A stretch of DNA of 64,000 nt. Source: Acinetobacter oleivorans DR1 (lineage in GTDB: Bacteria > Pseudomonadota > Gammaproteobacteria > Pseudomonadales > Moraxellaceae). Position 1 is the stretch's first letter; each line of letters opens with the position of its first letter. Positions 17,247-28,379 of the stretch are shown piece after piece. The position numbers and the translations under genes are program-made. Under the pieces are notes generated by a model that ran no database searches, was not told where the DNA came from, and was given only the letters and a program-made list of their open reading frames with translations. The stretch is from contig NC_014259.1 in the NCBI RefSeq assembly GCF_000196795.1, positions 2,604,001 through 2,668,000 of the forward strand, in the 5' to 3' direction.

Positions 17247-19925
17247 TTAAACTTCTGACTTCAACTTTTTACTGGTCCTTTTTTTAGCAGCTTTTGCAAC
17301 TGGATTTAGTAAATATTGAATTTCGTCATCTTTAGCATCAATCATGATAATTTTTGGCAACTTTTGCTCTGCTAAAGCCACTAAAATTTCTGTAGCCAAT
17401 GCAGGTAACACCGTAGAATTTAAAATATTATCAACATTACGTGCACCACTATCGACTTCTGTACAGCGGCTTAAAAGCAGCTCTACCAAATCTTCAGAAT
17501 ACTGGACTTGTGTACCGTATTGTTTTTCAATTCTTGCTGTGATCTTGCCTAACTTATGTTTAATAATTCGTACAAGTAGATCGTCATGCAATGGGAAATA
17601 TGGCACAACTCTCATTCGACCTAAAAATGCAGGCTTGAATTGCTTATATAAACTTGGTTTTAAGTGGTCAATCAACTCTTCAGCTGTCGGCCAGTCTTCG
17701 ACTGGTGTATTTAAGCAAGCTTGCATAATCACGCTTGAGCCAGCATTTGAAGTCAACAAAATAGTAGTGTTTTTAAAGTCAATTACTCGTCCTTCACCAT
17801 CTTCTAAAGTACCTTTATCAAATACTTGATAGAACAGTTCCTGAACATCACTATGTGCTTTTTCAATTTCATCAAGCAACACAACACTGTAAGGGTTGCG
17901 ACGAACAGCTTCTGTTAAAACACCACCTTGACCATATCCCACATATCCAGGAGGTGCACCTTTAAGCGAAGATACAGTATGTGCTTCTTGATATTCAGAC
18001 ATATTGATGGTGATTAAATGCTGCTCACCGCCATATAATTCATTTGCCAAAGTTAATGCAGTTTCAGTTTTACCTACACCACTTGGACCCACCAAAAGAA
18101 ATACACCTTGTGGCTTATTCGGATCTTCAAGTCTTGCTTTTGAAGTTTTAATGCCTTGAACTAATTGTGTAAGTGCATAATCTTGCCCCATTACACGCTC
18201 GCCCAATTTATCTTCAAGCGTTAATATCTGTTTAATTTCATCATTAACCATTTTTCCAACAGGAATTCCGGTCCAATCAGAAATAATTTCATTAATGATT
18301 TGAGAGTTTACTCTTTCAAATACTAATGGTTGCTGGCCTTGAATTTCAGCAAGATCTTTACGCAGTAAATTAATCTGATCATAAGCTTCAGATTCATTAG
18401 AATGATTCTGTGCTTCTAATTCCTGAATTTTATGAACAAGTTCTAATTCTTTTTTCCACTGCTCTTCAGTTTCATGAATCTCTTTTTGCAAAGATTCTAA
18501 ATTAGCTTTTAAAGTTTCTAATCGTTCATGATGAATTGGAATCTGACGATGTTCATTTTCTAAAATTTGCTGTTCAAGCTTTAAGTTATGCTCTTGAGCC
18601 TTTAACTGATCAAGCTTTACAGGTTGAGCATTTTGGGTCAACGCAACACGTGCTGCTGCCGTATCAAGAACACTAACTGCTTTATCCGGAAGTTGACGAC
18701 CACTAATATATCGATGTGAAGAGTGAACCGCTGTAACAATCGCCTCATCATCAATTTGTAATTTAAAATGCTGCTGCATAACAGGAATCATCGCACGCAA
18801 CATATCTACGGCAACTTCTTCGGTTGGCTCTTCTACTTTTACTACCTGAAAACGTCGACTCAATGCAGCATCTTTTTCAAAATATTGTTTATATTCTGCC
18901 CAAGTTGTCGCAGCAATAGTACGCAACTCACCACGAGCAAGTGCTGGTTTTAAAAGATTTGCAGCATCATTTTGCCCAGCTTGTCCACCTGCACCAATTA
19001 AAGTATGCGCTTCATCAATAAATAAAATAATAGGATGAACCGAGGCTTGGACCTCTTGAATCACTTGTTTCAGACGATTTTCAAACTCGCCTTTAACACT
19101 TGCTCCAGCCTGTAAAAGCCCCATATCCAATACATGTAAATGCACGTTTTTTAGGGCATTAGGCACTAAACCTTGAGCAATTTTTAAAGCTAAACCTTCG
19201 ACCACAGCTGTTTTACCAACACCTGGCTCTCCAGTTAAGATTGGGTTGTTTTGGCGTCTACGCATTAAAATATCGAGCATTAGGCGAATTTCATATTCAC
19301 GCCCTATAACTGGATCTATACCGCCTTTTTTCGCTTTTTCAGTGAGATTAATCGTATATTGATCAAGTGCAGGTGTTTTAGCAGTTTTGGCATTTGCTAC
19401 AACCGTTTCTGTTGCTTCAGCTTCACCAGAAGGTGTTTTTGTTTCATCTTGTTGTTCAACACTCTTCTCACAAATTTCAAGAAACTTATGTTTCATTGAA
19501 TCAATTGGTAAAAGATCAAATAAACTCGAAGCACGAGTCGCAATTTGATATAAATCAGGTGCAGTTAATAACGCAACTAATAAATGACCACTGCGAATAA
19601 CTGGATTTTGCTCAGCCGAAGCCAATAACCATGCTTGTTCAAACAAACGAACAATAGATTTAGCAAAAATAGGAGTTCTTGAATTACCTTTCGGTAATTG
19701 AGAAATTGTTTCTTTTAAATCATCAGCCAAAGCTTCAGATGAAATTTTATATTTCTTTAATAAAATCTTTAAATCATTCTCTAAAGATTGATTAAGTAAC
19801 TCTAAGAATAAATGCTCAATTTCAATTTCATAATTTTGTTGAATAACACAAGCATTAGCCGATTTTTCTAAAGCAGTTCGCGCAACTGTAGAAAGTTTTG
19901 TAATTAAAATTTTTAAATTACTCAT
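17247..19925 (-). CDS. clpV: T6SS sheath-recycling AAA+ ATPase ClpV (TssH)
   Basis: A class I Clp ATPase with two AAA domains. Walker A sites are GEPGVGKTAV (about residues 232-241) and GPSGVGKTETA (about 613-623), Walker B sites ILFIDEAH and VVLLDEIEKAH, with a coiled-coil insert (about 440-520). The N-terminal domain binds contracted sheath (TssC). The frame extends to a TTG at 19937; the ATG at 19925 is preferred for its GAGAG ribosome site at good spacing, with the adjacent ATG at 19928 possible. It unfolds contracted TssB/TssC sheaths for reuse. Upstream is a 150-base gap from the PAAR gene. Confidence 0.96.
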   Translation of the reverse strand: MSNLKILITKLSTVARTALEKSANACVIQQNYEIEIEHLFLELLNQSLENDLKILLKKYKISSEALADDLKETISQLPKGNSRTPIFAKSIVRLFEQAWLLASAEQNPVIRSGHLLVALLTAPDLYQIATRASSLFDLLPIDSMKHKFLEICEKSVEQQDETKTPSGEAEATETVVANAKTAKTPALDQYTINLTEKAKKGGIDPVIGREYEIRLMLDILMRRRQNNPILTGEPGVGKTAVVEGLALKIAQGLVPNALKNVHLHVLDMGLLQAGASVKGEFENRLKQVIQEVQASVHPIILFIDEAHTLIGAGGQAGQNDAANLLKPALARGELRTIAATTWAEYKQYFEKDAALSRRFQVVKVEEPTEEVAVDMLRAMIPVMQQHFKLQIDDEAIVTAVHSSHRYISGRQLPDKAVSVLDTAAARVALTQNAQPVKLDQLKAQEHNLKLEQQILENEHRQIPIHHERLETLKANLESLQKEIHETEEQWKKELELVHKIQELEAQNHSNESEAYDQINLLRKDLAEIQGQQPLVFERVNSQIINEIISDWTGIPVGKMVNDEIKQILTLEDKLGERVMGQDYALTQLVQGIKTSKARLEDPNKPQGVFLLVGPSGVGKTETALTLANELYGGEQHLITINMSEYQEAHTVSSLKGAPPGYVGYGQGGVLTEAVRRNPYSVVLLDEIEKAHSDVQELFYQVFDKGTLEDGEGRVIDFKNTTILLTSNAGSSVIMQACLNTPVEDWPTAEELIDHLKPSLYKQFKPAFLGRMRVVPYFPLHDDLLVRIIKHKLGKITARIEKQYGTQVQYSEDLVELLLSRCTEVDSGARNVDNILNSTVLPALATEILVALAEQKLPKIIMIDAKDDEIQYLLNPVAKAAKKRTSKKLKSEV

Positions 19926-20075
19926 CATTACTCTCAATATTTTTAAATAATTTAATGCTTAAAATCATAATGCCTGTATATTAACAAAATTCAGCTTTAT
20001 CAGACAAACTACTCATCATTTCAAGCGTTAATATGTTTTGGTAGATATTTATATCTATATAAAATATCTCGGCCC

Positions 20076-20339
20076 TTATCCTTGATTAACTAAACTCTGT
20101 TTTGGCAATAATTTACAGCCGCATGATAATGAATCATTTACACGTGCTGCTGATTTACCCATAACAAGCATATTCGGATCTCCCGATACAATCGTTGCAA
20201 CTATTTTGTGTAACGGGCAAGTCGCCTTGTCTCCTACACAGGCAATTGCAATTCCATCAATTAAAAATGTACTGTTTCCTGAAATGACTTGCCCTCCACC
20301 AGTTGTTGGGCATCCAATCGTAATGTAAGGGCTAGCCAT
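20076..20339 (-). CDS. PAAR-domain spike-tip protein
   Basis: A small single-domain PAAR protein (87 residues) with the ASPYITIGCPTTGGG start, a GDKATCPLHK middle and a ARVNDSLSCGCKL end, where His and Cys would bind the tip zinc. It sharpens the VgrG spike. The start at 20339 has an AGGAGAAG ribosome site; the longer frame to 20420 overlaps the OmpA-like gene and has no PAAR sequence. It carries no toxin extension, so it is a structural tip that either VgrG in this window could use. Confidence 0.93.
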   Translation of the reverse strand: MASPYITIGCPTTGGGQVISGNSTFLIDGIAIACVGDKATCPLHKIVATIVSGDPNMLVMGKSAARVNDSLSCGCKLLPKQSLVNQG

Positions 20340-20355
20340 GTTCTTCTCCTTATAT

Positions 20356-21123
20356 TTATAGAACAGTAAACTCAATTCGACGGTTTTTCTTTCTGCCTTC
20401 TGGAGAAGTATTATCTGCAACAGGCTTAGATGAACCTAAACCTTCCGCAGATAAATGGTCGGCAGGAATACTTTTACTAATCAAATAGTTTTTTACTGCT
20501 AACGCACGATCTTGGCTAAGTTTCAAGTTTTTAGTCGCATCACCTGAACTATCTGTATGTCCTACGATTTTGACTTTTTTACCGCCTACTTTATTCAAGG
20601 CAACAGCCATCTCGTCTAGAATTTTTTGACCCGCATCAGTTAAAACCGCACTACCAGACTCAAACTCAATAATTCGATTTTTAAGTGCGTCATCAATGAT
20701 TTTCTGCTCAGCCTGATTGACTGATAACTGTGAATACAGTTGATATGGTGGCTGTACTAACCCTTGAAAAGATTGAATAGTAGGTTGAATATCTGCTGGA
20801 TTCAGCATTTTTCCACTTAGCTCAAATCGAGTACCATTTACGCTTAATTTGCCTTGCGAAACTTTTTTTAAGTCAGGTGTAATAACTCGTGTAACAGAAT
20901 CACTCCATCCATTTGGAGCAGCGACGGGTCTCACTTGTATTTTATCTACTACCTGATCAGCACCATAAACAGATTGCATTTTTAATAAGATGGCCTGTTT
21001 ACTCGCCTCATTTGGAACCACACCTTCTACAACAATGGGCTGAGCCAAAGCATAATTAGCTATTGCATAGATAAAACAGCCTTTTATGAGCTTTGTAAGT
21101 TTAGTTTGATTTCGTTGATTCAT
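20356..21123 (-). CDS. OmpA-family peptidoglycan-binding protein of the T6SS locus
   Basis: A 255-residue exported protein with a signal peptide (hydrophobic segment about residues 12-28), a BON/SH3-like middle, and a C-terminal OmpA domain (about residues 150-255) with VGHTDSSGDATKNLKLSQDR and ending in GRKKNRRIEF, which binds meso-diaminopimelate in the wall. It probably anchors the T6SS to peptidoglycan, doing the job that an OmpA extension of TssL does in other systems. Such genes in Acinetobacter T6SS loci are often called tagN; the symbol is left blank because naming varies. Confidence 0.9.
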   Translation of the reverse strand: MNQRNQTKLTKLIKGCFIYAIANYALAQPIVVEGVVPNEASKQAILLKMQSVYGADQVVDKIQVRPVAAPNGWSDSVTRVITPDLKKVSQGKLSVNGTRFELSGKMLNPADIQPTIQSFQGLVQPPYQLYSQLSVNQAEQKIIDDALKNRIIEFESGSAVLTDAGQKILDEMAVALNKVGGKKVKIVGHTDSSGDATKNLKLSQDRALAVKNYLISKSIPADHLSAEGLGSSKPVADNTSPEGRKKNRRIEFTVL

Positions 21124-21125
21124 TA

Positions 21126-22085
21126 TTATTCACCCAAAAAAGTCTGTCTAAATAGTTTTAAGCCTTGATTTAAACTTAATTGGCGTTGGCATAATGATTG
21201 TTCTAGCGTAGCTAAACCAGCATTCTGCTCCAAATAAGTATCAATCCACTGCGCTTCTATTAAAGAAACCCAATGTTTACTATCCATATTCTGAGTAAAA
21301 ATATCGCTCAGGGCTAAAATATCAGCCCCTTGAAAACCGAAGAACAATACGGGTTGCTCTCGATGTAACAAACCTATCAACACCTCAGTATTATGTTCCT
21401 TTAAAAAGCGACAAATAATACTGACCCAAAAGGCTGCTATTTCATAACTGTAAGCAGGATTATTAATAGGCAAAATTAAAACTTTATTTAAGCGACTAGT
21501 TCCATTTTGTAAAATTGGCTGAAGTAATAATCCTAGCCCAATCATACTTTGCGCTAACTCATAAATACTGAGTTTCATTAATTGAGCAAATGAATGCATC
21601 GTATGATTTTCATAGAAACCTACACACTCGCGTTCAGTTAAAACCTGAATTTGATTTTGTAAGTGACCTAATTTTCCAAGTAATAGATCTGAATCTTTAA
21701 TTCCTTTTAAAGTACGATTGTTTTGAAATAAATCAACAAGTACATGTTTATAGCTATATGGCGCATATAGCAAATTATCATACGGTAAATCAATTTCTAA
21801 TAAATGGCTGAGTACCATTGGAAAAGATCGACCCGAACTATCTTCACTTGCGAGAAGGTTCGCCGCTAAAAACATATTTTCTTTAGGATTCGCAATAAAG
21901 AAGTCGAGCGAAGGCAACGTGTTATAAGCTTCTTTAAAGCTGCCCGATTGCATTGCATATTCCAATGCTTCAGTAATCCACTGATCAAGCAACTGTATTA
22001 AAGCATTCTGACCTTTTGTTTTTAAGAAGTCGCCTCGTGCAGGACTTTTGCCGTAATACAAAGGAGTTGTTTTTAATGTTTGCAT
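21126..22085 (-). CDS. tagF: T6SS-associated protein TagF (DUF2094)
   Basis: The TagF N-terminal motif is clear ([17 protein letters not shown]), and the length of 320 residues from the ATG at 22085 fits. That start has an AGGAG site directly upstream, whereas the longer frame to 22154 runs into the end of tssM. In Pseudomonas TagF represses T6SS after translation through the Fha pathway. No fha or ppkA gene is in this locus, so its role here may differ. It lies 38 bases after tssM and 2 before the ompA-like gene. Confidence 0.9.
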   Translation of the reverse strand: MQTLKTTPLYYGKSPARGDFLKTKGQNALIQLLDQWITEALEYAMQSGSFKEAYNTLPSLDFFIANPKENMFLAANLLASEDSSGRSFPMVLSHLLEIDLPYDNLLYAPYSYKHVLVDLFQNNRTLKGIKDSDLLLGKLGHLQNQIQVLTERECVGFYENHTMHSFAQLMKLSIYELAQSMIGLGLLLQPILQNGTSRLNKVLILPINNPAYSYEIAAFWVSIICRFLKEHNTEVLIGLLHREQPVLFFGFQGADILALSDIFTQNMDSKHWVSLIEAQWIDTYLEQNAGLATLEQSLCQRQLSLNQGLKLFRQTFLGE

Positions 22086-22122
22086 GATTGCTCCTCCTTT
22101 CGCATAGAGGTTATTTTCCATG

Positions 22123-25100
22123 TCATGGTTTAACTCCCGCAGAAGGCTGAGCAAGTGCTGAAACAGGATTTTCTGTTTTTGCTGGAGCTGCTGCTTGAGC
22201 TGGCGCCTGCTGAGCAGACACCACGCGAGCAGCTTTGTCGGCAGTGACTTTATCCACTAGTTGCATACCTGCATAACCACGGCTTGAGCCAATACTGCCT
22301 GAATTACTGCTGATCAGACGGAAATTCATTTTTACAACTAATGATGGGTCGGTTTTACTACGCCAAAGCATTTCAAATCCGCCATTTTGTTCTTTACGCT
22401 GAGCACTATCAATTAAGCGATTAATACCATATTCACCCGGCTCATCAAAAATCGTATGCGTTTGACCTTGTAAATCTACAGCGGTAATTCGAGCACCTGG
22501 AATACTGCCTTGATTTGGCCAAATGAAGTTCACCCACTGTTGCACACCATTCTCATAAGTCATGCGCTGACCATCAATATCCACGGTATATGAAAGCAAT
22601 TGTGGATTTGGAATTGGGTAGAACTGGAAGTTAGATTGATTAGTTGCAGGTACAGCAGGAGCTTGACTATTCAACTCACCTGTTGCCATACCATTAGATG
22701 GAGTAACGTATCTTTGGAAATTCATAACGAATTGAGGATTTAAACTAATTCCTAAATCCTTCCATGTCTTAGACGTTAATGTATAACCACGACGAATCAC
22801 AAATGGATCAAGATTTTCTTTTACAAAACGAGAAATGCTGCCGTTTTCGCCCAAAATTTGTCCAATTTCACTACTTGTCGCCTGCAAAGAAGCTGATGAA
22901 TTAAATGGATATTTCTTAGCAAGATTTGCTGTAAATGGCTGATACGCCTGCATGACCCATAATTTATTAATTTCGTCTTGTGTCGGTGTAATTAAACTCT
23001 CGAAAGCCTGTGTAAGTGGGCTAACTACTAATTTTTGTAGTAATCGCTGATCAATTTCACTAAAACCAACCGCCATTTTTTCATCTACAATTTTTTGCGT
23101 CTGGTTAAATACAGAAGTTTGCTCATTCAGGGTTTGCTTGACTAATGTCATCGCATTAGGCCCAACTTCACCTGCATTCTTAAGCTCATTAAACTTGCTA
23201 CGAACAAGGGCTAAATTTGTCATATATTCATCAAGCAATGATTTACCTTGTTGATCATCGCGTTTGCGAACCAACTGATAGAACATTTGGTATTCTTGAG
23301 AAATAGCGCCCTGAGCATTAGTTGCCACTTGATTGGCAGTCTTATCATCATGATTTAAAACCTTACGTTTAAACCATGCAACAAATCCTTTTTGTGGAGC
23401 TGCCAACTCAGCTTGTACAACTGGATTATCCCAGTTTGTTTCAATTGCCACTCTTTCAATTAATGTTCTAATTGGAGAGTTCTGTGGCTCACCTAAAACA
23501 TCAATATTTTTTACTTGCTGAGCAAATTGGCCAGCTTTAGCATAATGAATACCACTTAAGAATTTTCTCCATTCCGCAATGTATTCTTGCTTATAGAGTG
23601 CTGTCAGTTGCTTTCTAATTTGCTCTGGACTACCTGAGAAAGTTAAATCATCAGATTGACGGCTATTTAACACCCAATCTTTACTATCTGTTGGCTTATC
23701 TGCTGCTTCTTCAATTGCTTTTTCTACATAGTCATTCCATGCCTTTTGGGTGAATACGCCAGGCAACGCATAACTGCCTAATACAACATTTTTATTTGCT
23801 TCACCCACAATCTGACTTACCGTCAATGCTGGGAAACGTACTGCTGCACGCATTTTTATTTCGTTATAAACACGATCACGCGCCGGCATTCCTCGAACAA
23901 CAGAGAGTAATACTTGGCGTGTTTGATCAACAATTTGCGAATCTGCATCTAAAATTGGGAACTGTTTATCATTTGCCAAAGTCATTGCGTACGACAAGAT
24001 TTGTTCAGCTTCCTGAATCATATCTGCACGTGGCATTTGACCTTTATTTGCGTCTAACCAAGAACGCCAGAAACGCGTAACCTGATCACTCAAATGACTT
24101 GCATCCATGTATTGTGGATTACTCATCATTAAATACGCTTTTAATGCATTATAAGCATCTTGAGGATTTGTATCTGAAGGTTCTAAATATTGTTGAGACT
24201 GAGCAGTTTGCTTGATCTCCACATTCGTATGATTCGCTTTTAATGTTGCTTCATTATTTTTTACACGTTGCAAATATTGAGCAATGTTTTGCTGTGTCGG
24301 TGTTAATACAATTTGCTTAACACCTTTTAAATATTCGGCTTTTAGCTTTTCACGAAGCTCATTGCCCTGATATAAACCAAAACTAAACTTAAGCGGTCTA
24401 TTTTCATCAAACTCATCCAACTGCTGTAGACGTCTTTGAAGAATAAGTAAAGCTTCTAATTGGGTAGACAATTGCTGACCAGAAGCTCTTTCTAGTTGAA
24501 CAACCTTATTTAAATCAGCTTGAACTTCACCAATTAATTGTTGGTTATTACGATATGACCAAACCCATACGCCAAGAATAATTGAAACGCCCGCTAAAGC
24601 ACCAATAAATGCAATATAGCGTTGACGTTTTCTACCCGTATTTACATGCTGCTTAACAAGATCTTTATCTTTTAAAATAACATCTGAAAATAGACCATTT
24701 AAGAAATAACCATGGTTAGGCGTAATTTTTGAATGATCTTTTAAATCACTTTGAGCAATTTGAGTCAGCTGGAATTCTTGTGCAATTTGTTCTGTCATTG
24801 GACTTTCAATGACACCTTCCTGTAAAGCACTGGTGAAGTAAAACCCACGGAAAACAGGTTGAAATTGATATGGATTATCTTCAAAAAGTGTACCGATAAA
24901 GCTTTTTAAAGCTGGTTTTAATGTTTTAAATTCTAATGGGAAGGTCATTACACTTGGTGAGATATTTTGCGAATGACGGCGACTTAAATGAGTCGAACTT
25001 ACCCCTTTTAGACCATCATAAAGAATAGTGTAATGTTTTTCGAACAAATCTACCGCGTTATGAGAAGAACTCTGCTCATATGGAAGCGTTGCTCCCCAAG

Positions 25101-25944
25101 CTTGGTTATATTCTTGAGCTTCGTAAAATTCAAAAAATTCGGTAAAACCTGCAATCAAATCCATCTTTGAAAAGACTAAATAAACAGGTACAACTACTTC
25201 TAGACGTTCGGTTAGATCTTGAATACGAGCACGTAAATTTTTAGCTAGCTTTAACGAGTTTTCAGGACTTTGACTAATTAGCTCAGCAATACTAACAATT
25301 AAAATCAAACCATTAACCGGAGCTTTAGAACGGTTCTTTTTTAAAATATTTAAGAAACCTAACCACTCAGAATGATCTTCGCTATAAACAGAATAACGGC
25401 CCGCTGTATCGAGCAAAATACCTTCTGTAGAGAAAAACCAATCACAATTTCGAGTACCGCTTAAACCAGCAGATACCATTTTTTGATGCGTTTCTTCGAA
25501 AGGAAACTTTAAACCAGAATTATAAATAGCTGAACTTTTACCTGCGGCTGGGTTACCAATAACCATATACCAAGGAAGCTCATATAATGCAGCATTTCCT
25601 TTTTTATCACCCAACTTAGATTTACGAATCAGTTGAATTGATTCTTTCATTTGTTGACTAACAAGCTGAAGCTCTTCTTTATCTTTATTTTTGCCATATT
25701 CAGCTTGGTTGTCTTTTTCAATTGCTTCAGCTAGCTCTTCACCCTGAGCAGCATGCTTTCTTCGTTGAATAAGCCAATAGATACCATAAACAATAAGACC
25801 CAAAGCATAGGCAGTTGCTAAAGCCCAGAATATATGATGAGGAATTGAAGTATATGAAGACATCAATGCCACGAACAATGACAAGGCGATAATTGCTTTA
25901 GGATTCGTGATGTACTGCCACAAGTAGCCTAAAATTGTATGCAT
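22123..25944 (-). CDS. tssM: T6SS inner-membrane scaffold TssM (IcmF)
   Basis: A 1273-residue IcmF-type protein. Two N-terminal membrane helices (about residues 15-60), a cytosolic P-loop domain with the intact Walker A site [10 protein letters not shown] (about residues 130-140) and a DTAGRYSVY segment, a third helix near residue 445, and a long periplasmic region. The last 40 residues are Ala/Gln/Pro rich. TssM spans the periplasm to contact the outer-membrane part. Since no TssJ lipoprotein is present, it must pair with another protein; AsaA has been reported to bind TssM in A. baumannii. Confidence 0.97.
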   Translation of the reverse strand: MHTILGYLWQYITNPKAIIALSLFVALMSSYTSIPHHIFWALATAYALGLIVYGIYWLIQRRKHAAQGEELAEAIEKDNQAEYGKNKDKEELQLVSQQMKESIQLIRKSKLGDKKGNAALYELPWYMVIGNPAAGKSSAIYNSGLKFPFEETHQKMVSAGLSGTRNCDWFFSTEGILLDTAGRYSVYSEDHSEWLGFLNILKKNRSKAPVNGLILIVSIAELISQSPENSLKLAKNLRARIQDLTERLEVVVPVYLVFSKMDLIAGFTEFFEFYEAQEYNQAWGATLPYEQSSSHNAVDLFEKHYTILYDGLKGVSSTHLSRRHSQNISPSVMTFPLEFKTLKPALKSFIGTLFEDNPYQFQPVFRGFYFTSALQEGVIESPMTEQIAQEFQLTQIAQSDLKDHSKITPNHGYFLNGLFSDVILKDKDLVKQHVNTGRKRQRYIAFIGALAGVSIILGVWVWSYRNNQQLIGEVQADLNKVVQLERASGQQLSTQLEALLILQRRLQQLDEFDENRPLKFSFGLYQGNELREKLKAEYLKGVKQIVLTPTQQNIAQYLQRVKNNEATLKANHTNVEIKQTAQSQQYLEPSDTNPQDAYNALKAYLMMSNPQYMDASHLSDQVTRFWRSWLDANKGQMPRADMIQEAEQILSYAMTLANDKQFPILDADSQIVDQTRQVLLSVVRGMPARDRVYNEIKMRAAVRFPALTVSQIVGEANKNVVLGSYALPGVFTQKAWNDYVEKAIEEAADKPTDSKDWVLNSRQSDDLTFSGSPEQIRKQLTALYKQEYIAEWRKFLSGIHYAKAGQFAQQVKNIDVLGEPQNSPIRTLIERVAIETNWDNPVVQAELAAPQKGFVAWFKRKVLNHDDKTANQVATNAQGAISQEYQMFYQLVRKRDDQQGKSLLDEYMTNLALVRSKFNELKNAGEVGPNAMTLVKQTLNEQTSVFNQTQKIVDEKMAVGFSEIDQRLLQKLVVSPLTQAFESLITPTQDEINKLWVMQAYQPFTANLAKKYPFNSSASLQATSSEIGQILGENGSISRFVKENLDPFVIRRGYTLTSKTWKDLGISLNPQFVMNFQRYVTPSNGMATGELNSQAPAVPATNQSNFQFYPIPNPQLLSYTVDIDGQRMTYENGVQQWVNFIWPNQGSIPGARITAVDLQGQTHTIFDEPGEYGINRLIDSAQRKEQNGGFEMLWRSKTDPSLVVKMNFRLISSNSGSIGSSRGYAGMQLVDKVTADKAARVVSAQQAPAQAAAPAKTENPVSALAQPSAGVKP

Positions 25945-25974
25945 TCTATTCTCGTTCTAAGTCCAAAGTTTAAA

Positions 25975-27384
25975 TTAGTTATTCAACACCATCACATCAT
26001 CTTCTGAATTTTCAGTGACACTTTGCACAAATGTATGTGCTGACACCGTATTTTCACCAAAGACAAAAGGAATGATATGTTCAGGGAAATGCATGCTCAG
26101 CATAAAGCCATAAATATCAGCTAAATGTTGGGTATGCCCTAATGAAGATTTCACATAAATATAGTGATGTGGTTCTACAGGTGTTTGAAGAAAGTGTTGC
26201 TGCAATTTCTTCGAAACTTTTATATCCGTCTGATCTGACAGTATCAGTACATAAGGATCCTCACCTTCATGCTGAGGTAAGTCATGAAATTCAAAATTAG
26301 TAAAAAGCTTTGCCGTATCTTGTTGGCCCACAACAACTTTCAGATTTTTAGCAGGTTCTAATTCTTGAATTTTTACTAAAGGATCGGCAAGTAAACAGCT
26401 TGCTGCAAATTCAGCAGGAATATAATCTTTAATCATCCAAGACTTTTCATCGACTAGATCCTGATCAATTTCGGAATCTGCGACGAGCAAAAAGAACATC
26501 TCGTGTTCTCTTTTATGAATACCCTTTAATAGGTGGACCAGCTCTTGGTAAGCCAGTTGCTCTCCAAAAAAATGATATTCAATATGGATCTTTTGAGCAG
26601 GAATGCCGATCTCAGCAAAAAACTCTAAAATTAATTCATTACTTTGGTCATCATTCCAGATATGTAATAAATCTTCAGAAAGAAGGATATGTAGATTTAA
26701 GCGATTTAAACGATAAACTTCGACTATCGGCATTTGAACATCATCATATTCAGACTCAGGATCAACCCATGCCGGATGCATATGATATTCACGTGCTTGC
26801 TGCGACTCATAAAATAAAGTTGAACGTTTTAAATGCTCTGCAAGAAGATATAAGTTTTCTATATTTTGTTCTAATTGCTGTTTTATTAATAACATCATAC
26901 GAACTTGTCGTGGAGATGCATACTCGCTCTCCTCATGATTATCTTCATCCAAGTCTTTAATTCGGTAAGATAAAAGAGGTAATCCATAAGAATTTAACAG
27001 TTGATCATCCAGCTCTGGACTTTTAAAGTTTTGCAGCTCCGCAATAATGCTTTCATTCTCACCAAGTGCATGTACAGCAAAAGAAGAGTAAATATTAAAA
27101 TCTAACTGTTCGAATGGTGCATCTGCTACTACGGTTTGTTTTTGATTAGCATCATCTTTATCGTGATTTATAGCTTGTTCTTTCTTTTCTTTATAATTTT
27201 TATAAGCGCTATAAACTAACCATGGGGATAAGATCACCAAGGTAATAATTGCTGGTAATAGCAGGAAATAAAGGAAAAAATCACCCTTATCAGGGTCATA
27301 TTGAACATCGCGCCAGTAAAAAATAATAAATCCACTAACTAACGCAAAAATAGCGATGAACGAGAGTAATATTTTTTTAATCAT
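25975..27384 (-). CDS. unknown two-helix membrane protein within the T6SS locus
   Basis: A 469-residue protein with two N-terminal membrane helices (about residues 4-24 and 35-57), then an acidic cytosolic domain of about 400 residues with no motif I can place. Its start overlaps the tssG stop (ATGA), so it is translated with tssG, and tssM follows 30 bases later. This places it at the junction of baseplate and membrane complex. It is not one of the 13 core T6SS proteins. It is probably an Acinetobacter-type accessory factor; the name is not certain. Confidence 0.8.
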   Translation of the reverse strand: MIKKILLSFIAIFALVSGFIIFYWRDVQYDPDKGDFFLYFLLLPAIITLVILSPWLVYSAYKNYKEKKEQAINHDKDDANQKQTVVADAPFEQLDFNIYSSFAVHALGENESIIAELQNFKSPELDDQLLNSYGLPLLSYRIKDLDEDNHEESEYASPRQVRMMLLIKQQLEQNIENLYLLAEHLKRSTLFYESQQAREYHMHPAWVDPESEYDDVQMPIVEVYRLNRLNLHILLSEDLLHIWNDDQSNELILEFFAEIGIPAQKIHIEYHFFGEQLAYQELVHLLKGIHKREHEMFFLLVADSEIDQDLVDEKSWMIKDYIPAEFAASCLLADPLVKIQELEPAKNLKVVVGQQDTAKLFTNFEFHDLPQHEGEDPYVLILSDQTDIKVSKKLQQHFLQTPVEPHHYIYVKSSLGHTQHLADIYGFMLSMHFPEHIIPFVFGENTVSAHTFVQSVTENSEDDVMVLNN

Positions 27385-28379
27385 ATTCGCTCTCCAATAA
27401 GGCTATAGCAAGTTTCATGACTATGTACTTTCGGTTCTCGTGATATAAGAAAAGAACCTTGCCCCAAACCATTCTGATTATGGTGAGTGAGACAAATAGG
27501 TTGTATTTCTGACTCATCCAATACGAGTCTAAGATCTATTGATAAAGTTGGACTGCACCAAGTTTCTACAATTTTTTTAAGCTTTAAACTTAACTCTTGA
27601 TTTGGTAAAAAACTGAGATATTGCTGACGCTTTAATGGCCCAATTTGAATTTCAATTTTCCCATCAATTTGTTGAATAGTTTCGCCACAAAATGTATTAA
27701 CACCAAGTAGACTCGGCTGAGCTCCACCTAAAGTTGTTAATTGGTCACTCGCCAATTTAAAAGACTCTTGTATGAACTCTTTGATCGTAATTTCATGTTT
27801 AAAAATACACGACAGCATCGTTTTTAATGCATGAACTGTATTATTCTGGCCCTGCATTAATCCAGAAAACTCTGCAAAATAATCATCAAGCTCTGTTTGC
27901 TGATGTTGCGACCGCACATAGCCATTCAACGCATGTAAAATATCCAGATAATCATTTTTATGCTCGATCTCATATCGAATCGGCAAATTATAGGTAATGC
28001 TCGACTCTACATATTGAGCAGTAAGCTTATGGTTAAATAAGCTCAGAAACTCTTTAGTTTCTGCTCTTTGCTGACGCGGGGCCTGCTTAATCTTATTCGT
28101 ATATGTATAAGGCAAAGCGCCTTGTATGCCCGTAAGACCAACAATTAAATTCGTGATATAAATCCGCTCATCCGTTAATTCTAAATTTTCAATTTCTGTA
28201 GCAGGAAAATTTAAATTAAAGGATGTCTCAAACTTAAAATGATCACCCCAAGATGTACCAAATGTGCAACTTGAATCGTGTCTTAATAGCCGTGTTGCTT
28301 GAATAAATTCAAAAGACTTTGGCTTTGTAAAGAGCTCAGCTGTTATAGAAGAGTCTTGCCACCAACGTTCTGACTGCAT
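27381..28379 (-). CDS. tssG: T6SS baseplate protein TssG
   Basis: A 332-residue TssG (VasB/ImpH family) recognised by the FEFIQATRLLRHD start, the GLTGIQGALPYTYTNKI segment and an ending in beta-rich sequence. With TssF it forms the baseplate wedge. Its start overlaps the end of tssF by 37 bases in another frame, a common arrangement, and its stop overlaps the next start by 4 bases. Confidence 0.95.
   Translation of the reverse strand: MQSERWWQDSSITAELFTKPKSFEFIQATRLLRHDSSCTFGTSWGDHFKFETSFNLNFPATEIENLELTDERIYITNLIVGLTGIQGALPYTYTNKIKQAPRQQRAETKEFLSLFNHKLTAQYVESSITYNLPIRYEIEHKNDYLDILHALNGYVRSQHQQTELDDYFAEFSGLMQGQNNTVHALKTMLSCIFKHEITIKEFIQESFKLASDQLTTLGGAQPSLLGVNTFCGETIQQIDGKIEIQIGPLKRQQYLSFLPNQELSLKLKKIVETWCSPTLSIDLRLVLDESEIQPICLTHHNQNGLGQGSFLISREPKVHSHETCYSLIGERI

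Noticed and set aside
17344..17829. 161-residue plus-strand ORF inside clpV
   Set aside because: Opposite the conserved second AAA domain of ClpV; a shadow frame.
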